The position numbers and the translations under genes were made by a program. From Lysobacteraceae bacterium (GTDB lineage Bacteria > Pseudomonadota > Gammaproteobacteria > Xanthomonadales > Xanthomonadaceae), in assembly GCA_004297225.1 (NCBI GenBank), contig SCUI01000013.1, positions 124,001 through 188,000 of the forward strand: DNA of 64,000 nucleotides, read 5' to 3'. Below, piece after piece: positions 49,291-59,653 of the stretch (positions within the stretch are counted from its first letter, which is position 1; the number at the start of each line of letters is the position of its first letter). Under the pieces are notes generated by a model. The model saw nothing but the letters and a program-made list of their open reading frames with translations. It was not told the origin of the DNA and did not search any database.

Positions 49291-50217
49291 ATGGAACCTG
49301 CACTGAAACAGCGCCTCGTCGGCGCCGCCGTCCTGGTCGCGCTGGCTGTGATCTTCCTGCCGATGCTGGTGCAGGGCCCGGCGCCCGACAGCGGCGTAGC
49401 CGACGTCCCGCTCGAGGTGCCCGACGCACCCGAGGATGGCTTCCAGACCCGCGAACTGCCGCTGATCGGCCCGTCCGCGACCGCGACGCCGGAAGGCGGC
49501 GCGCTGGGCATGACGCCGCCTGCCGATACGCTGCCGGCGACGGCCGCGGAATTGCCGGACGAGGCCGCCGATGCAGGGGATGCCGCCGTCCCCGCGACGG
49601 CCACCACCGAGGCCGCCATGTTCCCCGCCGCCACCGCCGGTGGCGATTACGCGGTCAGCTGGGGCAGTTTCTCCACGCTCGACGCAGCGAATTCGGCGGT
49701 CGCCTCCCTGCGCGCCTCGCAGCTGCCGGCATTCCGCGAAGCCGCCAGCGTCGACGGCAAGACCGTCCATCGCGTGCGCATCGGTCCCTACGCCACGCGC
49801 GCCGAGGCCGAAGCCGCGCGCCTGCGCGCCAGCCACGTGCGCGACGACATGGACGCGCAGGTGATCACGCTCGACGCGGCGCCAGCACCTTCGGCCGCAA
49901 CCACGGCCGCGACGAAGCCAGCCGCGCCGAGGCCCGCCGTCCCCAAACCGGCCGCCACGCCGCCGCCGCCGGCCGCCGCCGGCACCGGGTTCGCCGTGCA
50001 GGTCGGCGCGTTCCGCGGCCAGGCAGACGCCGACGCGCTGGTCGCGCGCGCGCGCAGCCTCGGCTTCAGTGCCTTCATCGAACGCGTCGCCACCGACCAG
50101 GGCACCTTGCTGCGCGTGCGCATCGGTCCGGTCTCGACCCGGGCCGAAGCCGACCAGTTGCGCGTGCGCGTGCGCGACCGCATGGGCATCGACGGCCTCG
50201 TCCGCCCGCATCCCTGA
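49291..50217 (+). CDS. dedD: SPOR-domain protein (DedD-like) with two SPOR repeats
   Basis: A 308-residue division-associated protein. N-terminal membrane helix ~8-27 (LVGAAVLVALAVIFLPML), a Pro/Ala linker, then two SPOR domains: ~125-195 (YAVSWGSFSTLDAANSAVAS, ending RVRIGPYATRAEAE) and ~230-305 (FAVQVGAFRGQADADALVAR, ending RVRIGPVSTRAEAD). E. coli DedD has one SPOR domain, so this form is duplicated. SPOR domains bind denuded septal glycan. Confidence 0.92.
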   Translation: MEPALKQRLVGAAVLVALAVIFLPMLVQGPAPDSGVADVPLEVPDAPEDGFQTRELPLIGPSATATPEGGALGMTPPADTLPATAAELPDEAADAGDAAVPATATTEAAMFPAATAGGDYAVSWGSFSTLDAANSAVASLRASQLPAFREAASVDGKTVHRVRIGPYATRAEAEAARLRASHVRDDMDAQVITLDAAPAPSAATTAATKPAAPRPAVPKPAATPPPPAAAGTGFAVQVGAFRGQADADALVARARSLGFSAFIERVATDQGTLLRVRIGPVSTRAEADQLRVRVRDRMGIDGLVRPHP

Positions 50218-50233
50218 TGGACCGCGGCCGGCC

Positions 50234-50731
50234 ATGACCGCCACCGACCTGCTGCTGCTGGCGGTGATCGGATTGTCGACCGTGCTCGGGCTGATGCGCG
50301 GCTTCGTCGGCGTGGTCGCCTCGCTGGTCGCCTGGGTGCTGGCCGGCTGGGCCGCGTTCCGCTTCGGCGCGCACGCCGCGCTGCTGCTGGCGGGCGGCGG
50401 CGAGCCGTCGCCGTCGCAGCTGTTCGCCGGCTACGGCCTGAGTTTCCTGGGCGTGCTGCTGTTCGTCGGCATCGTCGGCTGGGGCGTGCGCAAGCTGGTG
50501 CATGCGGTTGGACTTTCGGGGATCGACCGCATCATGGGCATGACGCTGGGCCTGGTCCGCGGCGGCCTGGTCGCCTGCATGCTGGTGTTGCTGATGGGCT
50601 TCACGCCGATGCCGCGCGATCCGGGCTGGCGCGAATCGCAAGTGGTCCCGGTGCTGTTGCCGGGCGCGCAGGTGTTGCGCGGGCTGCTGCCGGACTGGGC
50701 AGCGCAGCGCGTGGATTTCGGAGGTCAATGA
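50234..50731 (+). CDS. cvpA: CvpA family membrane protein
   Basis: A 165-residue inner-membrane protein with four predicted helices ([20 protein letters not shown] at the start). The fold and position directly before purF match CvpA, linked in E. coli to colicin V production and envelope stress. PurF starts 1 bp after the stop. Confidence 0.93.
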   Translation: MTATDLLLLAVIGLSTVLGLMRGFVGVVASLVAWVLAGWAAFRFGAHAALLLAGGGEPSPSQLFAGYGLSFLGVLLFVGIVGWGVRKLVHAVGLSGIDRIMGMTLGLVRGGLVACMLVLLMGFTPMPRDPGWRESQVVPVLLPGAQVLRGLLPDWAAQRVDFGGQ

Positions 50732-50732
50732 C

Positions 50733-52202
50733 ATGTGCGGCATCCTTGGCATCGCGGCGACGCATGACGTCGCGGCCCAGCTCTACGACGGCCTCACCGT
50801 GCTCCAGCACCGTGGCCAGGACGCCGCCGGCATCGCCACCACCGACGGCACCCACCTGCGCGTGCACAAGGGCAACGGCCTGGTGCGCGACGTGTTCGAC
50901 GCGAAGTCGATGCAGGGCCTGAAGGGGCGCGTGGGCATCGCCCATTGCCGCTATCCCACCGCCGGCTCGGAGGGCACCGACGAGGCGCAGCCGTTCTACG
51001 TGAACTCGCCCTACGGGATCGCGCTGGCGCACAACGGCAACCTGATCAACACCGACGCGCTGCGCCGCGAGGTGTTCGAGCAGGACCGCCGCAACGTCAA
51101 CACCGACTCGGATTCGGAAGTGCTGCTGAACGTGTTCGCGCACGAACTGGACAAGCAGAAGGCGCTGGCGCCGGAGGCGGTGTTCCGCGCGCTGGAAGGC
51201 GTGTACCGGCGCGTGCGCGGCGGCTACGCGGTGGTGATGAGCGTGCTCGGGCTGGGCGTGGTGGCGTTCCGCGACCCCAACGGCATCCGTCCGCTGGTGC
51301 TGGGCAAGCGCGGCACCGCCGACGGCGACGAGTACGCGGTGGCTTCCGAATCCGTGGCGCTGGACCTGATGGGCTTCGAGCGCCTGCGCGACGTGGCGCC
51401 CGGCGAGGCGGTGGTGCTCACCGCGCGCGGCGAGCTGTTCACCCGGCAGTGCGTCGAGCCGCAGGGACTGACCCCCTGCATCTTCGAGTACGTCTACCTG
51501 GCGCGCCCGGATTCGATGATGGACGACATCTCGGTGCACAAGGCGCGCATGCGCATGGGCATCAAGCTGGGCGAGAAGATCCTGCGCCTGCGCCCGGACC
51601 ACGACATCGACGTGGTGATCCCGATCCCCGACACCTCGCGCGACTCGGCGATGGAACTGGCCAACGTGCTCGGCGTGAAGTACCGCGAGGGCTTCGTCAA
51701 GAACCGCTATGTCGGCCGCACCTTCATCATGCCGGGGCAGGGCGAGCGCGCGAAATCGGTGCGCCGCAAGCTCAACACCATCCCGCTGGAGTTCAGGAAC
51801 CGGGTGGTGCTGCTGGTGGACGACTCGATCGTGCGCGGCACCACCTCGAAGCAGATCGTGCAGATGGCGCGCGAGGCCGGGGCGAAGAAGGTGTATTTCG
51901 CCTCCGCGGCGCCGCCGGTGCGCTACCCGAACATCTACGGCATCGACATGCCCACCGTCGACGAGCTGGTCGCGAACGGCCGCACCGAGGCCGAGGTGGA
52001 GGCGCTGCTCGGCATCGACTGGCTGATCTACCAGGACCTGGCCGACCTCGAGGAGGCCGTGTCCGGACCCAAGCGCAAGGTGACGAAGTTCGATTCGTCC
52101 TGCTTCAACGGCGAATACGTCACCGGTGTCGAGCCCGGCTACTTCGACAGCATCAAGCAGCTGCGCTCCGACGACGCCAAGTCCGCCCGCCGCGCTTCCT
52201 GA
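50733..52202 (+). CDS. purF: Amidophosphoribosyltransferase
   Basis: A 489-residue first committed enzyme of purine synthesis. Met removal exposes Cys2, the glutaminase nucleophile (MCGILGI). Other motifs: [26 protein letters not shown], and the PRPP loop [19 protein letters not shown]. No propeptide, as in the E. coli type. Confidence 0.98.
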   Translation: MCGILGIAATHDVAAQLYDGLTVLQHRGQDAAGIATTDGTHLRVHKGNGLVRDVFDAKSMQGLKGRVGIAHCRYPTAGSEGTDEAQPFYVNSPYGIALAHNGNLINTDALRREVFEQDRRNVNTDSDSEVLLNVFAHELDKQKALAPEAVFRALEGVYRRVRGGYAVVMSVLGLGVVAFRDPNGIRPLVLGKRGTADGDEYAVASESVALDLMGFERLRDVAPGEAVVLTARGELFTRQCVEPQGLTPCIFEYVYLARPDSMMDDISVHKARMRMGIKLGEKILRLRPDHDIDVVIPIPDTSRDSAMELANVLGVKYREGFVKNRYVGRTFIMPGQGERAKSVRRKLNTIPLEFRNRVVLLVDDSIVRGTTSKQIVQMAREAGAKKVYFASAAPPVRYPNIYGIDMPTVDELVANGRTEAEVEALLGIDWLIYQDLADLEEAVSGPKRKVTKFDSSCFNGEYVTGVEPGYFDSIKQLRSDDAKSARRAS

Positions 52203-52206
52203 GGAC

Positions 52207-53040
52207 ATGACTTCCCCGGGAACTCCCCATGTGGGAGCGACGCAAGCCGCGACGCTCTTCGCCGCGGCGCGCAGATGCCTCGACGCCGACGCCCCCGACA
52301 CCAAGCCTGCAGCCACGCTCGCGGCCGCCGATGCCTTCCTTCGCGGCGAACTCGCGGTTCCCGCCGATGCAGGCGCACCCGAACCGATCACCAACCCCGG
52401 CCGCCCCGCGCGCCCGACCCTCGTCCACCCGCGCCAGCTCCCCAGGCGCGGCTTCGGCACCGCGGAAGGCCGCGCCGCCTTCATCCACGCCGTCGCCCAC
52501 ATCGAGTTCAACGCGATGGACCTGGCCTGGGACGCGGTGTACCGGTTCCGCGACATGCCCGCGCAGTACTACGCCGACTGGGTCGGCGTCGCCCGCGACG
52601 AGGCCCGGCACTTCAACCTGCTGCGCGCGCGCCTGCACGAACTGGGCCACGAGTACGGCGACTTCGACGCGCACGACGGGCTGTGGCGGATGGCGGAGAA
52701 AACCGCGGACGACGGCCTTGCGCGGATGGCGCTGGTGCCGCGCGTGCTCGAGGCGCGCGGCCTGGACGTGACCCCGGCGATGATCGTCAAGCTGCGCGAG
52801 TTCGGCGACGAGGCCACGGCGGCGATCCTGGAAGTGATCCTGCGCGAGGAGGTGGCGCACGTCGCCGCCGGCACGCGCTGGTTCCGCTGGTCCTGCGCGC
52901 AACGCAGGGTCGAACCGCGAGAGACCTTCCGTGCGCTGCTGCGCGAACATGCGTCCGGCGTGCTGCATCCCCCGTTCAACCTGGAAGCCCGTGCCGCCGC
53001 CGGCTTCGACGAGGAAGAACTCGCCGCCCTTACAGCGTGA
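52207..53040 (+). CDS. DUF455 ferritin-like protein
   Basis: A 277-residue ferritin-like diiron-type protein. Two ExxH-type clusters are seen: [12 protein letters not shown] with ARDEARHF, and [11 protein letters not shown]. Members are linked to tRNA modification (MiaE-like) or unknown redox reactions. Residues ~9-16 (VGATQAAT) are encoded by a dispersed repeat (52231-52253), so the true N-terminus carries repeat-derived sequence. GAGGAC precedes ATG 52207, 4 bp after purF. The end overlaps lpxH by 11 bp. Confidence 0.85.
   Translation: MTSPGTPHVGATQAATLFAAARRCLDADAPDTKPAATLAAADAFLRGELAVPADAGAPEPITNPGRPARPTLVHPRQLPRRGFGTAEGRAAFIHAVAHIEFNAMDLAWDAVYRFRDMPAQYYADWVGVARDEARHFNLLRARLHELGHEYGDFDAHDGLWRMAEKTADDGLARMALVPRVLEARGLDVTPAMIVKLREFGDEATAAILEVILREEVAHVAAGTRWFRWSCAQRRVEPRETFRALLREHASGVLHPPFNLEARAAAGFDEEELAALTA
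52231..52253 (+). repeat. Dispersed hairpin repeat inside a coding start
   Basis: Reads GTGGGAGCGACGCAAGCCGC then GAC, differing by one base from the copy at 21260-21283 (minus). The arms GAGCGaCGC and GCGaCGCTC can fold over AAGCC. It lies within the first codons of the DUF455 gene. Confidence 0.7.
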
Positions 53041-53749
53041 CCAGGGCGGCGCCTTCCGGATCCACCCGCAACACCGACCCCTGCTCGTACCAGTCGCCAA
53101 GCACGATGCGGGTGCCGCCTTCGTCGTCGTGCACCTTCGGCCGGTGCGTGTGTCCATGGATCATCCGGTCCAGGCCGTAGCGTGCGAACCACTCGCGCAC
53201 GGCGCCTGGCGCGGCGTCGGTGATCGATTCCATCTTCCCTTGCGACGCCAGCCCGCCCTGGTGCGCCTGGCTGGCCGCGCGCGCCTGCCGGGCGAAGGCA
53301 AGGCGCGCCGGCAACGGTTGCGACAGGAATTGCGCCTGCCACTTCGGTTCGCGCGTCTGCGCACGGAACTGCTGGTAGGCGGTGTCGCCGGTGCACAGCA
53401 GGTCGCCGTGGGTGAGCAGCGTCGGCTGGCCGTGCAGCAGGATCACCGCGGGATCCGGCAGGATGGTCATTCCGGCGCGACGCGCGTAGTCCTCGCCGAG
53501 CAGGAAATCGCGGTTGCCACGCATGAAGTAAACCGGGACGCCGGTCCCGGCGAGCGCATGCAGCTTGCCGGCGACGAATGCACCGGCCTCTGACGGATCG
53601 TCGTCGCCGACCCAGGCCTCGAACAGGTCGCCCAGGATGTACAGCGCATCCGCGCCCCGCGCTTCTTCCTCGACGAAGCGGCCGAACAGTCCGGTGATGG
53701 CGGGGCGCTCCGGATCCAGGTGCAGGTCGGAGATGAAGAGGGTGGTCAT
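53030..53749 (-). CDS. lpxH: UDP-2,3-diacylglucosamine diphosphatase LpxH
   Basis: A 239-residue Mn-dependent lipid A pathway enzyme. Calcineurin-like motifs [40 protein letters not shown] and [10 protein letters not shown] are all present. Start 53749 at [12 protein letters not shown]; longer in-frame openings upstream overlap gltX and are rejected. Divergent from gltX by 25 bp. Confidence 0.97.
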   Translation of the reverse strand: MTTLFISDLHLDPERPAITGLFGRFVEEEARGADALYILGDLFEAWVGDDDPSEAGAFVAGKLHALAGTGVPVYFMRGNRDFLLGEDYARRAGMTILPDPAVILLHGQPTLLTHGDLLCTGDTAYQQFRAQTREPKWQAQFLSQPLPARLAFARQARAASQAHQGGLASQGKMESITDAAPGAVREWFARYGLDRMIHGHTHRPKVHDDEGGTRIVLGDWYEQGSVLRVDPEGAALVTL

Positions 53750-53774
53750 TCCCCATTGTAGGTAAAATTGCCTG

Positions 53775-55178
53775 ATGACCACGCCCTGCCGCACCCGCTT
53801 CGCCCCCAGCCCCACCGGCTACCTCCACATCGGCGGCGCGCGCACCGCGCTGTACTGCTGGCTGGAGGCGCGCCGTCGCGGCGGCCAGTTCATCCTGCGC
53901 ATCGAGGACACCGACCGCGAGCGCAGCACCCAGACCGCGATCGACGCGATCCTGGAGGCGATGGACTGGCTCGGCCTGGACTACGACGAAGGCCCGATCT
54001 ACCAGACCCAGCGCCTGGATCGCTACCGGGAAGTCGCCGAGCAACTGGTCGCCTCGGGCCATGCCTATTACGCCTACGAGACCAGGGAAGAACTCGAGGC
54101 GATGCGCGAGCGCGCGATGGCCGCGGGCGGCAAGCCGCGCTACAGCGGTGCCGCGCGCGACGCCGGGCTTGGCTGGCGCGACGATCCGAACCGGGTGATC
54201 CGCTTCCGCAATCCGCTGGAGGGCGCGGTCGCGTGGGACGACAAGGTCAAGGGCCGCATCGAGATCGCCAACAGCGAGCTCGACGACCTGGTGATCTTCC
54301 GTTCCGACGGCTACGCCACCTACAACTTCGCGGTGGTGGTGGACGACATCGACATGCGCATCACCGACGTGGTGCGCGGCGACGACCACGTCAACAACAC
54401 CCCGCGGCAGATCAACATCTACCAGGCTCTCGGCGCGCCGGTGCCGGCGTTCGCGCACCTGCCGATGATCCTCGACGAGCACGGCGCCAAGCTCAGCAAG
54501 CGCACTGGCGCCGCCGACGTGATGCAGTACCGCGACGCCGGCTACCTGCCGCACGCGTTGCTGAACTACCTGGTGCGGCTGGGCTGGTCGCACGGCGACC
54601 AGGAGATCTTCACCATTGCCGAAATGCAGTCGCTGTTCGACCTGAAGGACGTCAACGCCAAGGCCTCGCGGCTGGACCCCGCCAAGCTCGGCTGGCTCAA
54701 CCAGCAGTACCTGAAATCCGACGCGCCGGAAGCGGTGGCCGCGCACCTGGAATGGCACCTGCGCGAGCTCGGTTTCGACCTTTCGAAGGGGCCGGCGCCG
54801 GCGGACGTCGTGGTCGCGCTGCGCGATCGCGTGCAGACCCTGCGCGAGATGGCCGAACGCGCCGCAGTCTGGTACCTGCCGTTGACTGAGTACGACGACA
54901 AGGCCGTCGCCAAGCATCTCACCGGGGCCGCCGGCGCGCCGCTGGCCGATGCCCGCGAACGCCTGGCCGCACTGCCGGAATGGACCGTCGAAGCGATCGG
55001 CGTCGCGCTGCACGCCACTGCGGAAACGCTGGGCCTGGGCATGGGCAAGGTGGCGCAACCACTGCGCGTCGCCATCACCGGCACCCAGGTGAGCCCCGAC
55101 ATCGCCCACACCGTCTACCTGGCCGGTCGCGACCAGGCGCTGGCCCGCATCGATGCCGCGCTGGCACGAATTGCGTAG
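53775..55178 (+). CDS. gltX: Glutamyl-tRNA synthetase
   Basis: A 467-residue class I synthetase. [20 protein letters not shown] contains the HIGH-type motif, IEDTDRERS the substrate loop, and KLSKRTGA the KMSKS-type loop. Normal length. The Fur-family gene follows 9 bp downstream. Confidence 0.97.
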   Translation: MTTPCRTRFAPSPTGYLHIGGARTALYCWLEARRRGGQFILRIEDTDRERSTQTAIDAILEAMDWLGLDYDEGPIYQTQRLDRYREVAEQLVASGHAYYAYETREELEAMRERAMAAGGKPRYSGAARDAGLGWRDDPNRVIRFRNPLEGAVAWDDKVKGRIEIANSELDDLVIFRSDGYATYNFAVVVDDIDMRITDVVRGDDHVNNTPRQINIYQALGAPVPAFAHLPMILDEHGAKLSKRTGAADVMQYRDAGYLPHALLNYLVRLGWSHGDQEIFTIAEMQSLFDLKDVNAKASRLDPAKLGWLNQQYLKSDAPEAVAAHLEWHLRELGFDLSKGPAPADVVVALRDRVQTLREMAERAAVWYLPLTEYDDKAVAKHLTGAAGAPLADARERLAALPEWTVEAIGVALHATAETLGLGMGKVAQPLRVAITGTQVSPDIAHTVYLAGRDQALARIDAALARIA

Positions 55179-55187
55179 ATTGGACCC

Positions 55188-55700
55188 ATGGCCAACCATC
55201 GCGACCCTTGCATCGACCCCGGGCACCACGTCCACGACGCGGACGGCTTCGTCGCGGCGGTCGAGCGTGCCTGCGTCGAGCGCGGCCTGCGGCTGACGCC
55301 GATCCGCGCACGGGTACTGGAACTGGTCGCGGGGCAGGGCAAGCCGGTCAAGGCCTACGACCTGCTGGAAATGCTCAAGGACCACGCGCCCGGCGACGCC
55401 GTTGGTGCGGCCGCACCGCCGACCGTCTACCGCGCGCTCGACTTCCTGCTCGCCAACGGCTTCATCCACAAGCTCGAGTCGGTCAACGCCTTCGTCGCCT
55501 GCCACCATCCGAGCACCGCGCAACATTCGGTGCCGTTCCTGATCTGCGACCGCTGCCATTCGGCGGTCGAACTGGAGGATGCGCAAGTGGTGGCGGCGCT
55601 GGACGAACGCGCCCGCGCGCTGGGCTTCGTGCCGCAGGCGCAGACGCTGGAAGTGCACGGCCTCTGCGCCCGCTGCAGCACCCGACCCATGGTCGGGTAA
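55188..55700 (+). CDS. zur: Fur-family regulator, probably Zur (zinc uptake)
   Basis: A 170-residue metalloregulator. Winged helix ~28-95 (LRLTPIRARVLELVAGQGKP, then TVYRALDFLLANGFIHK), metal-binding segment CHHPSTAQH, and structural CxxC pairs ICDRC and LCARC. The extra His-rich N-terminus (DPGHHVHDADGF) fits the Zur type. The last residues (TRPMVG) and the stop are encoded by a REP palindrome (55680-55698). The neighbouring TonB receptor and the Zur-type site at 57683 support zinc as the metal. Confidence 0.9.
   Translation: MANHRDPCIDPGHHVHDADGFVAAVERACVERGLRLTPIRARVLELVAGQGKPVKAYDLLEMLKDHAPGDAVGAAAPPTVYRALDFLLANGFIHKLESVNAFVACHHPSTAQHSVPFLICDRCHSAVELEDAQVVAALDERARALGFVPQAQTLEVHGLCARCSTRPMVG
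55680..55698. repeat. REP palindrome forming the 3' end of zur
   Basis: ACCCGACC (55680-55687) and GGTCGGGT (55691-55698) around CAT, the same core as the REP at 20562-20620. It encodes the C-terminus and overlaps the TAA stop of zur, and lies between two converging genes. Confidence 0.8.
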
Positions 55701-55706
55701 CGCGGC

Positions 55707-57677
55707 TCAGAAGAACATGCGGATGCCGAAGGCGATGTTGCGCCCCGGCAGCGGCGACACATCCTTCAGGAACGAGGTGTGCGGGCGCGCTTCCTCGTCG
55801 AGCAGGTTGCCGGCGTCCAGGAACAGTTCCAGCGCGTTGCCCGCATCGCTGTCCATGTGCCAGGCCAGGTGCGCGTCGACCATGGTGTAGCCGGGAGTTG
55901 GCGTCTCCAGCGGCGCCACGTTGTCCTGTTTCGCGCTGCGGATGGCGCCCAGCGAAGCGCGCCACGGGCCCTGTTCCCAGCGCAGTTCGCCGCCCAGGCG
56001 CGACGGCGCGATCCGCGGCAGGTGGCTGCCGTCGCGCAGCGTGGCGCGCACGGTGTCGCCGAACACGCGCAGGTCCCAGCGACCGCTGGCGTTCTCCGCG
56101 AGTTGCCATTCCAGTTCCGCCTCGGCGCCGTGGAAGCGGGCGTCGGCCTGGGTCCATTGCCGCAGCGGCAGGTCGTCGTCGGTCATGCCGATCTGCGCGA
56201 GGTAGATGAAGTCGTCATAGCGCACGGTGTAGACCGAGGCGCCGGCGGTGAGGCGACCGGCATGCCAGTGCGCGCCAAGCTCGGCGCGGTTGGCGGTTTC
56301 CGGCGACAGCTCCGGCGCGCCCTGCTCGTAACTGGCGGTGGCCACGTGCAGGCCGTGCGAGTACAGCTCCTCGGCGGTCGGCGAGCGTTGCGCGCGATCC
56401 AGCCCCAGCGACAGGTGCCAGGCCTCGGTGGCTTCCCAGCCGAGCGCGGCGGACAGGCTGCTGGTGCTGAACTCGCGATCCGGGCCGATCGCGGTGGCCT
56501 CGTCGACGTCGATGCGGTTGCGGTCGTGCCGCGCGCCCAACTGCAGGTCCAGCGCGCCGAGCTTGCGCTTGCCCATCCAGAACACGCCGGCATCGCGCGA
56601 TTTCGAAGCGGGGACGAAGGCTTCCTCGCCGATCGCCTCGAAATCGCGCTGCGACCATTGCAGCCCCAGCGCGCCCTCGAAGCCGGCCAGCGGCCGGTGC
56701 ACCAGTTCCAGCCGGCCTTCGAGGCCGTCGTTGTCGAACACGGTGCCGACCTCGGCGCCTTCCAGTTCGGTGTGCGTGTAACGCGTGCGCGCGAACTTGG
56801 CGCGCAGCGTCTCGAACGGTCCGACGTCGTCCAGGCCCGCGCGCAATTCGCTGCGGCGCTGGTCCAGGTCGATGCGCACGTCTTCCTCGCCCGGGATGCC
56901 GTATTGGGTGGCGTACAGGCTGTAGCTTCCACCGAGGAAGCTTCGATCGCCGATCCAGGACAGTCCGAACGCGCCGCTGTCCGTGCGCAGCGCGCTGTTG
57001 GCCAGGCGCCCCGCCGGTGTGTCGTAGTCGCCGGTCTCGCGATGCAGGCCGTCGAAGTGGAAGGCGACGTTGCCGGCGCCGGCATCGATGCGGACCATGC
57101 CGGTGTCGCCGCCGCTGACGCTGTCGTGGCGCAATTCGGCGCGGCCCTGCAGCGGATCCAGCGGCAGTTCGTCGGGGACGCGCCCGTCGACGACGTTGAC
57201 CGCGCCACCGATCGCGCCGCTGCCGTAGAGGAGCGTCGCCGGGCCCTTGAGCACTTCGACCTGGTTGGCCAGGAACGGCTCGATCGAGACCGCGTGGTCG
57301 GCGCTGACGGTGGAGACGTCGCCGGACCCCAGGCCGTCGCTCAGCACCTGCACGCGCGCGCCGTCGAAGCCGCGCACGATCGGGCGGCCGACGCCGGGGC
57401 CGAAGTAGGACGACTGCACGCCGGGCAGCCTGGACACGGTTTCGCCGAGCGAACTGGCCTTGGCTTCATCGAGGCGTTCGCCGGCGAGGACCTCGACCGG
57501 CTGGGTCAACGATTCGGTGGTGTCGGGCAAGGGTGTGGCAGTCACTTCGACCGCCTGCAGGTCCTGCACCTTGGCGTGGCGTGGATCGGTATCGCCGTCC
57601 GCCGCGGGATCGGCGGCGTGGGCGAGGGCGGGGAGGAGGGCAAGGGCCAGGGCGACGGACAAGGCGGTCGGTTTCAT
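55707..57677 (-). CDS. TonB-dependent outer membrane receptor, probably for zinc or a zinc chelate
   Basis: A 656-residue receptor. Signal peptide ~1-21, TonB-box-like LQAVEVTATP, plug domain (~40-165, with GRPIVRGFDGARVQVLSDGL and GPATLLYGSGAIGGAVNVVD), and a 22-strand barrel ending in the aromatic GIRMFF. Resembles ZnuD-type receptors. It converges with zur (6 bp apart) and is divergent from merC across a Zur-like palindrome, so zinc repression is likely. No ribosome site precedes ATG 57677, consistent with a very short or absent leader. Confidence 0.9.
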   Translation of the reverse strand: MKPTALSVALALALLPALAHAADPAADGDTDPRHAKVQDLQAVEVTATPLPDTTESLTQPVEVLAGERLDEAKASSLGETVSRLPGVQSSYFGPGVGRPIVRGFDGARVQVLSDGLGSGDVSTVSADHAVSIEPFLANQVEVLKGPATLLYGSGAIGGAVNVVDGRVPDELPLDPLQGRAELRHDSVSGGDTGMVRIDAGAGNVAFHFDGLHRETGDYDTPAGRLANSALRTDSGAFGLSWIGDRSFLGGSYSLYATQYGIPGEEDVRIDLDQRRSELRAGLDDVGPFETLRAKFARTRYTHTELEGAEVGTVFDNDGLEGRLELVHRPLAGFEGALGLQWSQRDFEAIGEEAFVPASKSRDAGVFWMGKRKLGALDLQLGARHDRNRIDVDEATAIGPDREFSTSSLSAALGWEATEAWHLSLGLDRAQRSPTAEELYSHGLHVATASYEQGAPELSPETANRAELGAHWHAGRLTAGASVYTVRYDDFIYLAQIGMTDDDLPLRQWTQADARFHGAEAELEWQLAENASGRWDLRVFGDTVRATLRDGSHLPRIAPSRLGGELRWEQGPWRASLGAIRSAKQDNVAPLETPTPGYTMVDAHLAWHMDSDAGNALELFLDAGNLLDEEARPHTSFLKDVSPLPGRNIAFGIRMFF

Positions 57678-57682
57678 GCAGC

Positions 57683-57700
57683 TATGTTATAATGTTTCAA
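57683..57700. promoter_or_regulatory. Zur-type palindrome combined with divergent -10 elements
   Basis: The region centres on TTATAA and on the minus strand reads GAAACATTATAACAT, close to the Zur consensus (GAAATGTTATAACATTTC as I recall it). TATAAT at 57688-57693 would place the plus-strand transcript start near the ATG of merC at 57701. TATAAC on the minus strand (57691-57686) would place the other start near the ATG of the receptor at 57677. One site could repress both genes. Confidence 0.7.
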
Positions 57701-58135
57701 ATGGATCACCATCCCCTGAAAGTCATGGCCTGGCGCGCGGCGCCACTCAGCCGCGCCGACCGGCTCGGTTTCATCGCCTCGTTCCTGTGCGCGGTCCACT
57801 GCGCATTGGTGCCGGTGGCGATCGCCGTGCTGCCGTCGCTGGGGCTCGCCGCGTGGCTGGGCGAGGGCTTCGAGGAGGGGTTCGTGATCTTCGCCAGCCT
57901 GCTGGGGCTGTTCACTTTGGTCAGCGGCTACCGCCGGCATGGCAAGGTGCGGGCACTGGGCATGCTCATCCCCGGGCTGGTGGTGTTGTGGGTCGGTGTG
58001 CTCTACCAGCCGCTGCACCAGTCGCTGCTGCCGCATGCGCTGGCGATGACCCTGGGCGGCACGCTGGTCGGCCTGGGGCACCTGGCCAACCTGCGGCTGG
58101 TGCACGTGCACAGCGCGAGCCGCGGCCACGTGTAA
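57701..58135 (+). CDS. MerC-domain membrane protein, Zur-linked
   Basis: A 144-residue protein with four predicted helices. ADRLGFIASFLCAVHCALVP holds the MerC metal-site pattern (C-x2-HC). The C-terminus is His-rich (LVHVHSASRGHV). MerC-family proteins move Hg2+ across the inner membrane, but in Zur loci they are likely involved in zinc. No ribosome site; the -10-like TATAAT lies 7 nt before the ATG, so the mRNA may be leaderless. Confidence 0.85.
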   Translation: MDHHPLKVMAWRAAPLSRADRLGFIASFLCAVHCALVPVAIAVLPSLGLAAWLGEGFEEGFVIFASLLGLFTLVSGYRRHGKVRALGMLIPGLVVLWVGVLYQPLHQSLLPHALAMTLGGTLVGLGHLANLRLVHVHSASRGHV

Positions 58136-58153
58136 GCCGACCATGGGTCGGCT
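58135..58153. repeat. REP palindrome between merC and THX genes
   Basis: AGCCGACC (58135-58142), ATG, GGTCGGCT (58146-58153): same family as 20562-20620 and 55680-55698. It begins 2 bp after the merC stop codon and a GTAG follows at 58161. Confidence 0.8.
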
Positions 58154-58194
58154 CCACACGGTAGAATTCCCGCTTTTCCAGGAGCACACGAACC

Positions 58195-58383
58195 ATGGGC
58201 AAGGGTGACCGCAAGACCGCCAAGGGCAAGCGCTACAACGCCAGCTACGGCAATGCCCGTTCGCACGCGTCGACCACCAAGTCGGCCGGCGTCGCCAAGG
58301 CCCCGGTGGTGAAGAAGACCGCGACCAAGGCCACCAAGACCGTCGCCAAGAAGACCGTCGCCAAGAAGACCGCGGCGAAGTAA
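58195..58383 (+). CDS. Ribosomal protein bTHX with Lys/Ala tail
   Basis: A 62-residue basic protein. The first ~25 residues (GKGDRKTAKGKRYNASYGNA) match the small-subunit THX protein, which packs at the top of the 30S head. The remaining ~35 residues are low-complexity KKT/KKTAAK repeats like histone H1 tails. AGGAG is well placed before ATG 58195. The tail is longer than in Thermus Thx and is probably disordered and RNA-binding. Confidence 0.88.
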   Translation: MGKGDRKTAKGKRYNASYGNARSHASTTKSAGVAKAPVVKKTATKATKTVAKKTVAKKTAAK

Positions 58384-58384
58384 G

Positions 58385-59608
58385 TCAGGCCACCTTGTTG
58401 CCGGCGGAAAAGACGCCGGCAAGCAGGTTGCCACCGAGCCAGTAGCACAGCTCGGCGGGGTGGGCGACGCGCCAGTGGGCGAAGTCGGCGCGCATGCCCA
58501 CGTCCAGCACCCCCCGATCCTGCAGTCCCAATGCGCGCGCGGCATGCACCGTCGCGCCGCGCAACGACTCTTCCGGCGTCAGCCGGAAATGCGTGCAGGC
58601 CAGCTGTATCGCCTGTCGCAGCGACATCAGCGGCGACGTCCCCGGATTGCAGTCGGTGGCCACCGCCATCGGCACGCCATGCGCGCGCAGCAGGTCGAGC
58701 GGCGGCAGCTTCGTTTCGCGCAGCACGTGGAACGCGCCCGGCAGCAGCACCGCGACGGTGCCCGCGGCGGCCATCGCACGCACGCCGGCCTCGTCGGTGT
58801 GCTCGATGTGGTCGGCGGACAGACCGCGGTATTCGGCCACCAGTCCCGCGCCGCCGAGGTCGCTCAACTGGTCGGCGTGCAGCTTCACCGGCAGGCCCAG
58901 CGCGGCCGCCGCCTCGAACACGCGCCGCGTCTGCGCCGGGCTGAAACCGATGCCTTCGCAGAACGCGTCCACCGCGTCCACCAACCCTTCCGCGTGCAGC
59001 TGCAGCAGCCATTCGATGCTGGCGGCGATGTAGTCGTCGGCGCGCCCGGCATACTCGGGCGGCAACGCGTGCGCGCCGAGGTACGTGGTGCGCACGGTGA
59101 CACCGAGCGCCTCGCCGATCCGTCGCGCCACGCGCAGCAGCTTGCGTTCGCCGTCGAGGTCGAGGCCGTAGCCGGACTTGATCTCCAGCGTCGCCGCGCC
59201 GTCGCAGAGCAGGGATCGCGCGCGGGGCAGCGATTGCTCGAACAGTGCGTCCTCGCTGGCCGCGCGCACCGCGCGCACGGTCGACAGGATGCCGCCGCCG
59301 GCGCGCGCGATCGCCTCGTAGCTCTCGCCTTGCAGTCGCATCTCGAATTCGCGCGCGCGGTCGCCGGCGAACACCAGGTGCGTGTGGCAATCCACCAGCG
59401 CCGGCGTCAGCAGGCCGCCATCGAGCTCGAAATGGGCATCGGCGAGGACATCGGCCGGCAGGTCGGCGCGGCGCCCGACGAAAGCCAGCAGCCCATCGCG
59501 CCAGCCCAGCGCCGCGTCCTCGACCAGGCCATGGCCGCGGTCGCCCTGCAGCGTCGCCAGTGCGACGCCGGTGGCCAACCCGTCCCAGTGGTTCGGCGAT
59601 CGATCCAT
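58385..59608 (-). CDS. hutI: Imidazolonepropionase
   Basis: A 407-residue amidohydrolase of histidine degradation. Metal site [13 protein letters not shown], substrate loop [39 protein letters not shown] and ATDCNPGTS are intact. Divergent from hutF by 45 bp, so both promoters are packed into that gap. Confidence 0.96.
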   Translation of the reverse strand: MDRSPNHWDGLATGVALATLQGDRGHGLVEDAALGWRDGLLAFVGRRADLPADVLADAHFELDGGLLTPALVDCHTHLVFAGDRAREFEMRLQGESYEAIARAGGGILSTVRAVRAASEDALFEQSLPRARSLLCDGAATLEIKSGYGLDLDGERKLLRVARRIGEALGVTVRTTYLGAHALPPEYAGRADDYIAASIEWLLQLHAEGLVDAVDAFCEGIGFSPAQTRRVFEAAAALGLPVKLHADQLSDLGGAGLVAEYRGLSADHIEHTDEAGVRAMAAAGTVAVLLPGAFHVLRETKLPPLDLLRAHGVPMAVATDCNPGTSPLMSLRQAIQLACTHFRLTPEESLRGATVHAARALGLQDRGVLDVGMRADFAHWRVAHPAELCYWLGGNLLAGVFSAGNKVA

Positions 59609-59653
59609 GGCCGGATTCTCGCATTGCGCGGTGCAGCGGGGGAGAATGCCCCG

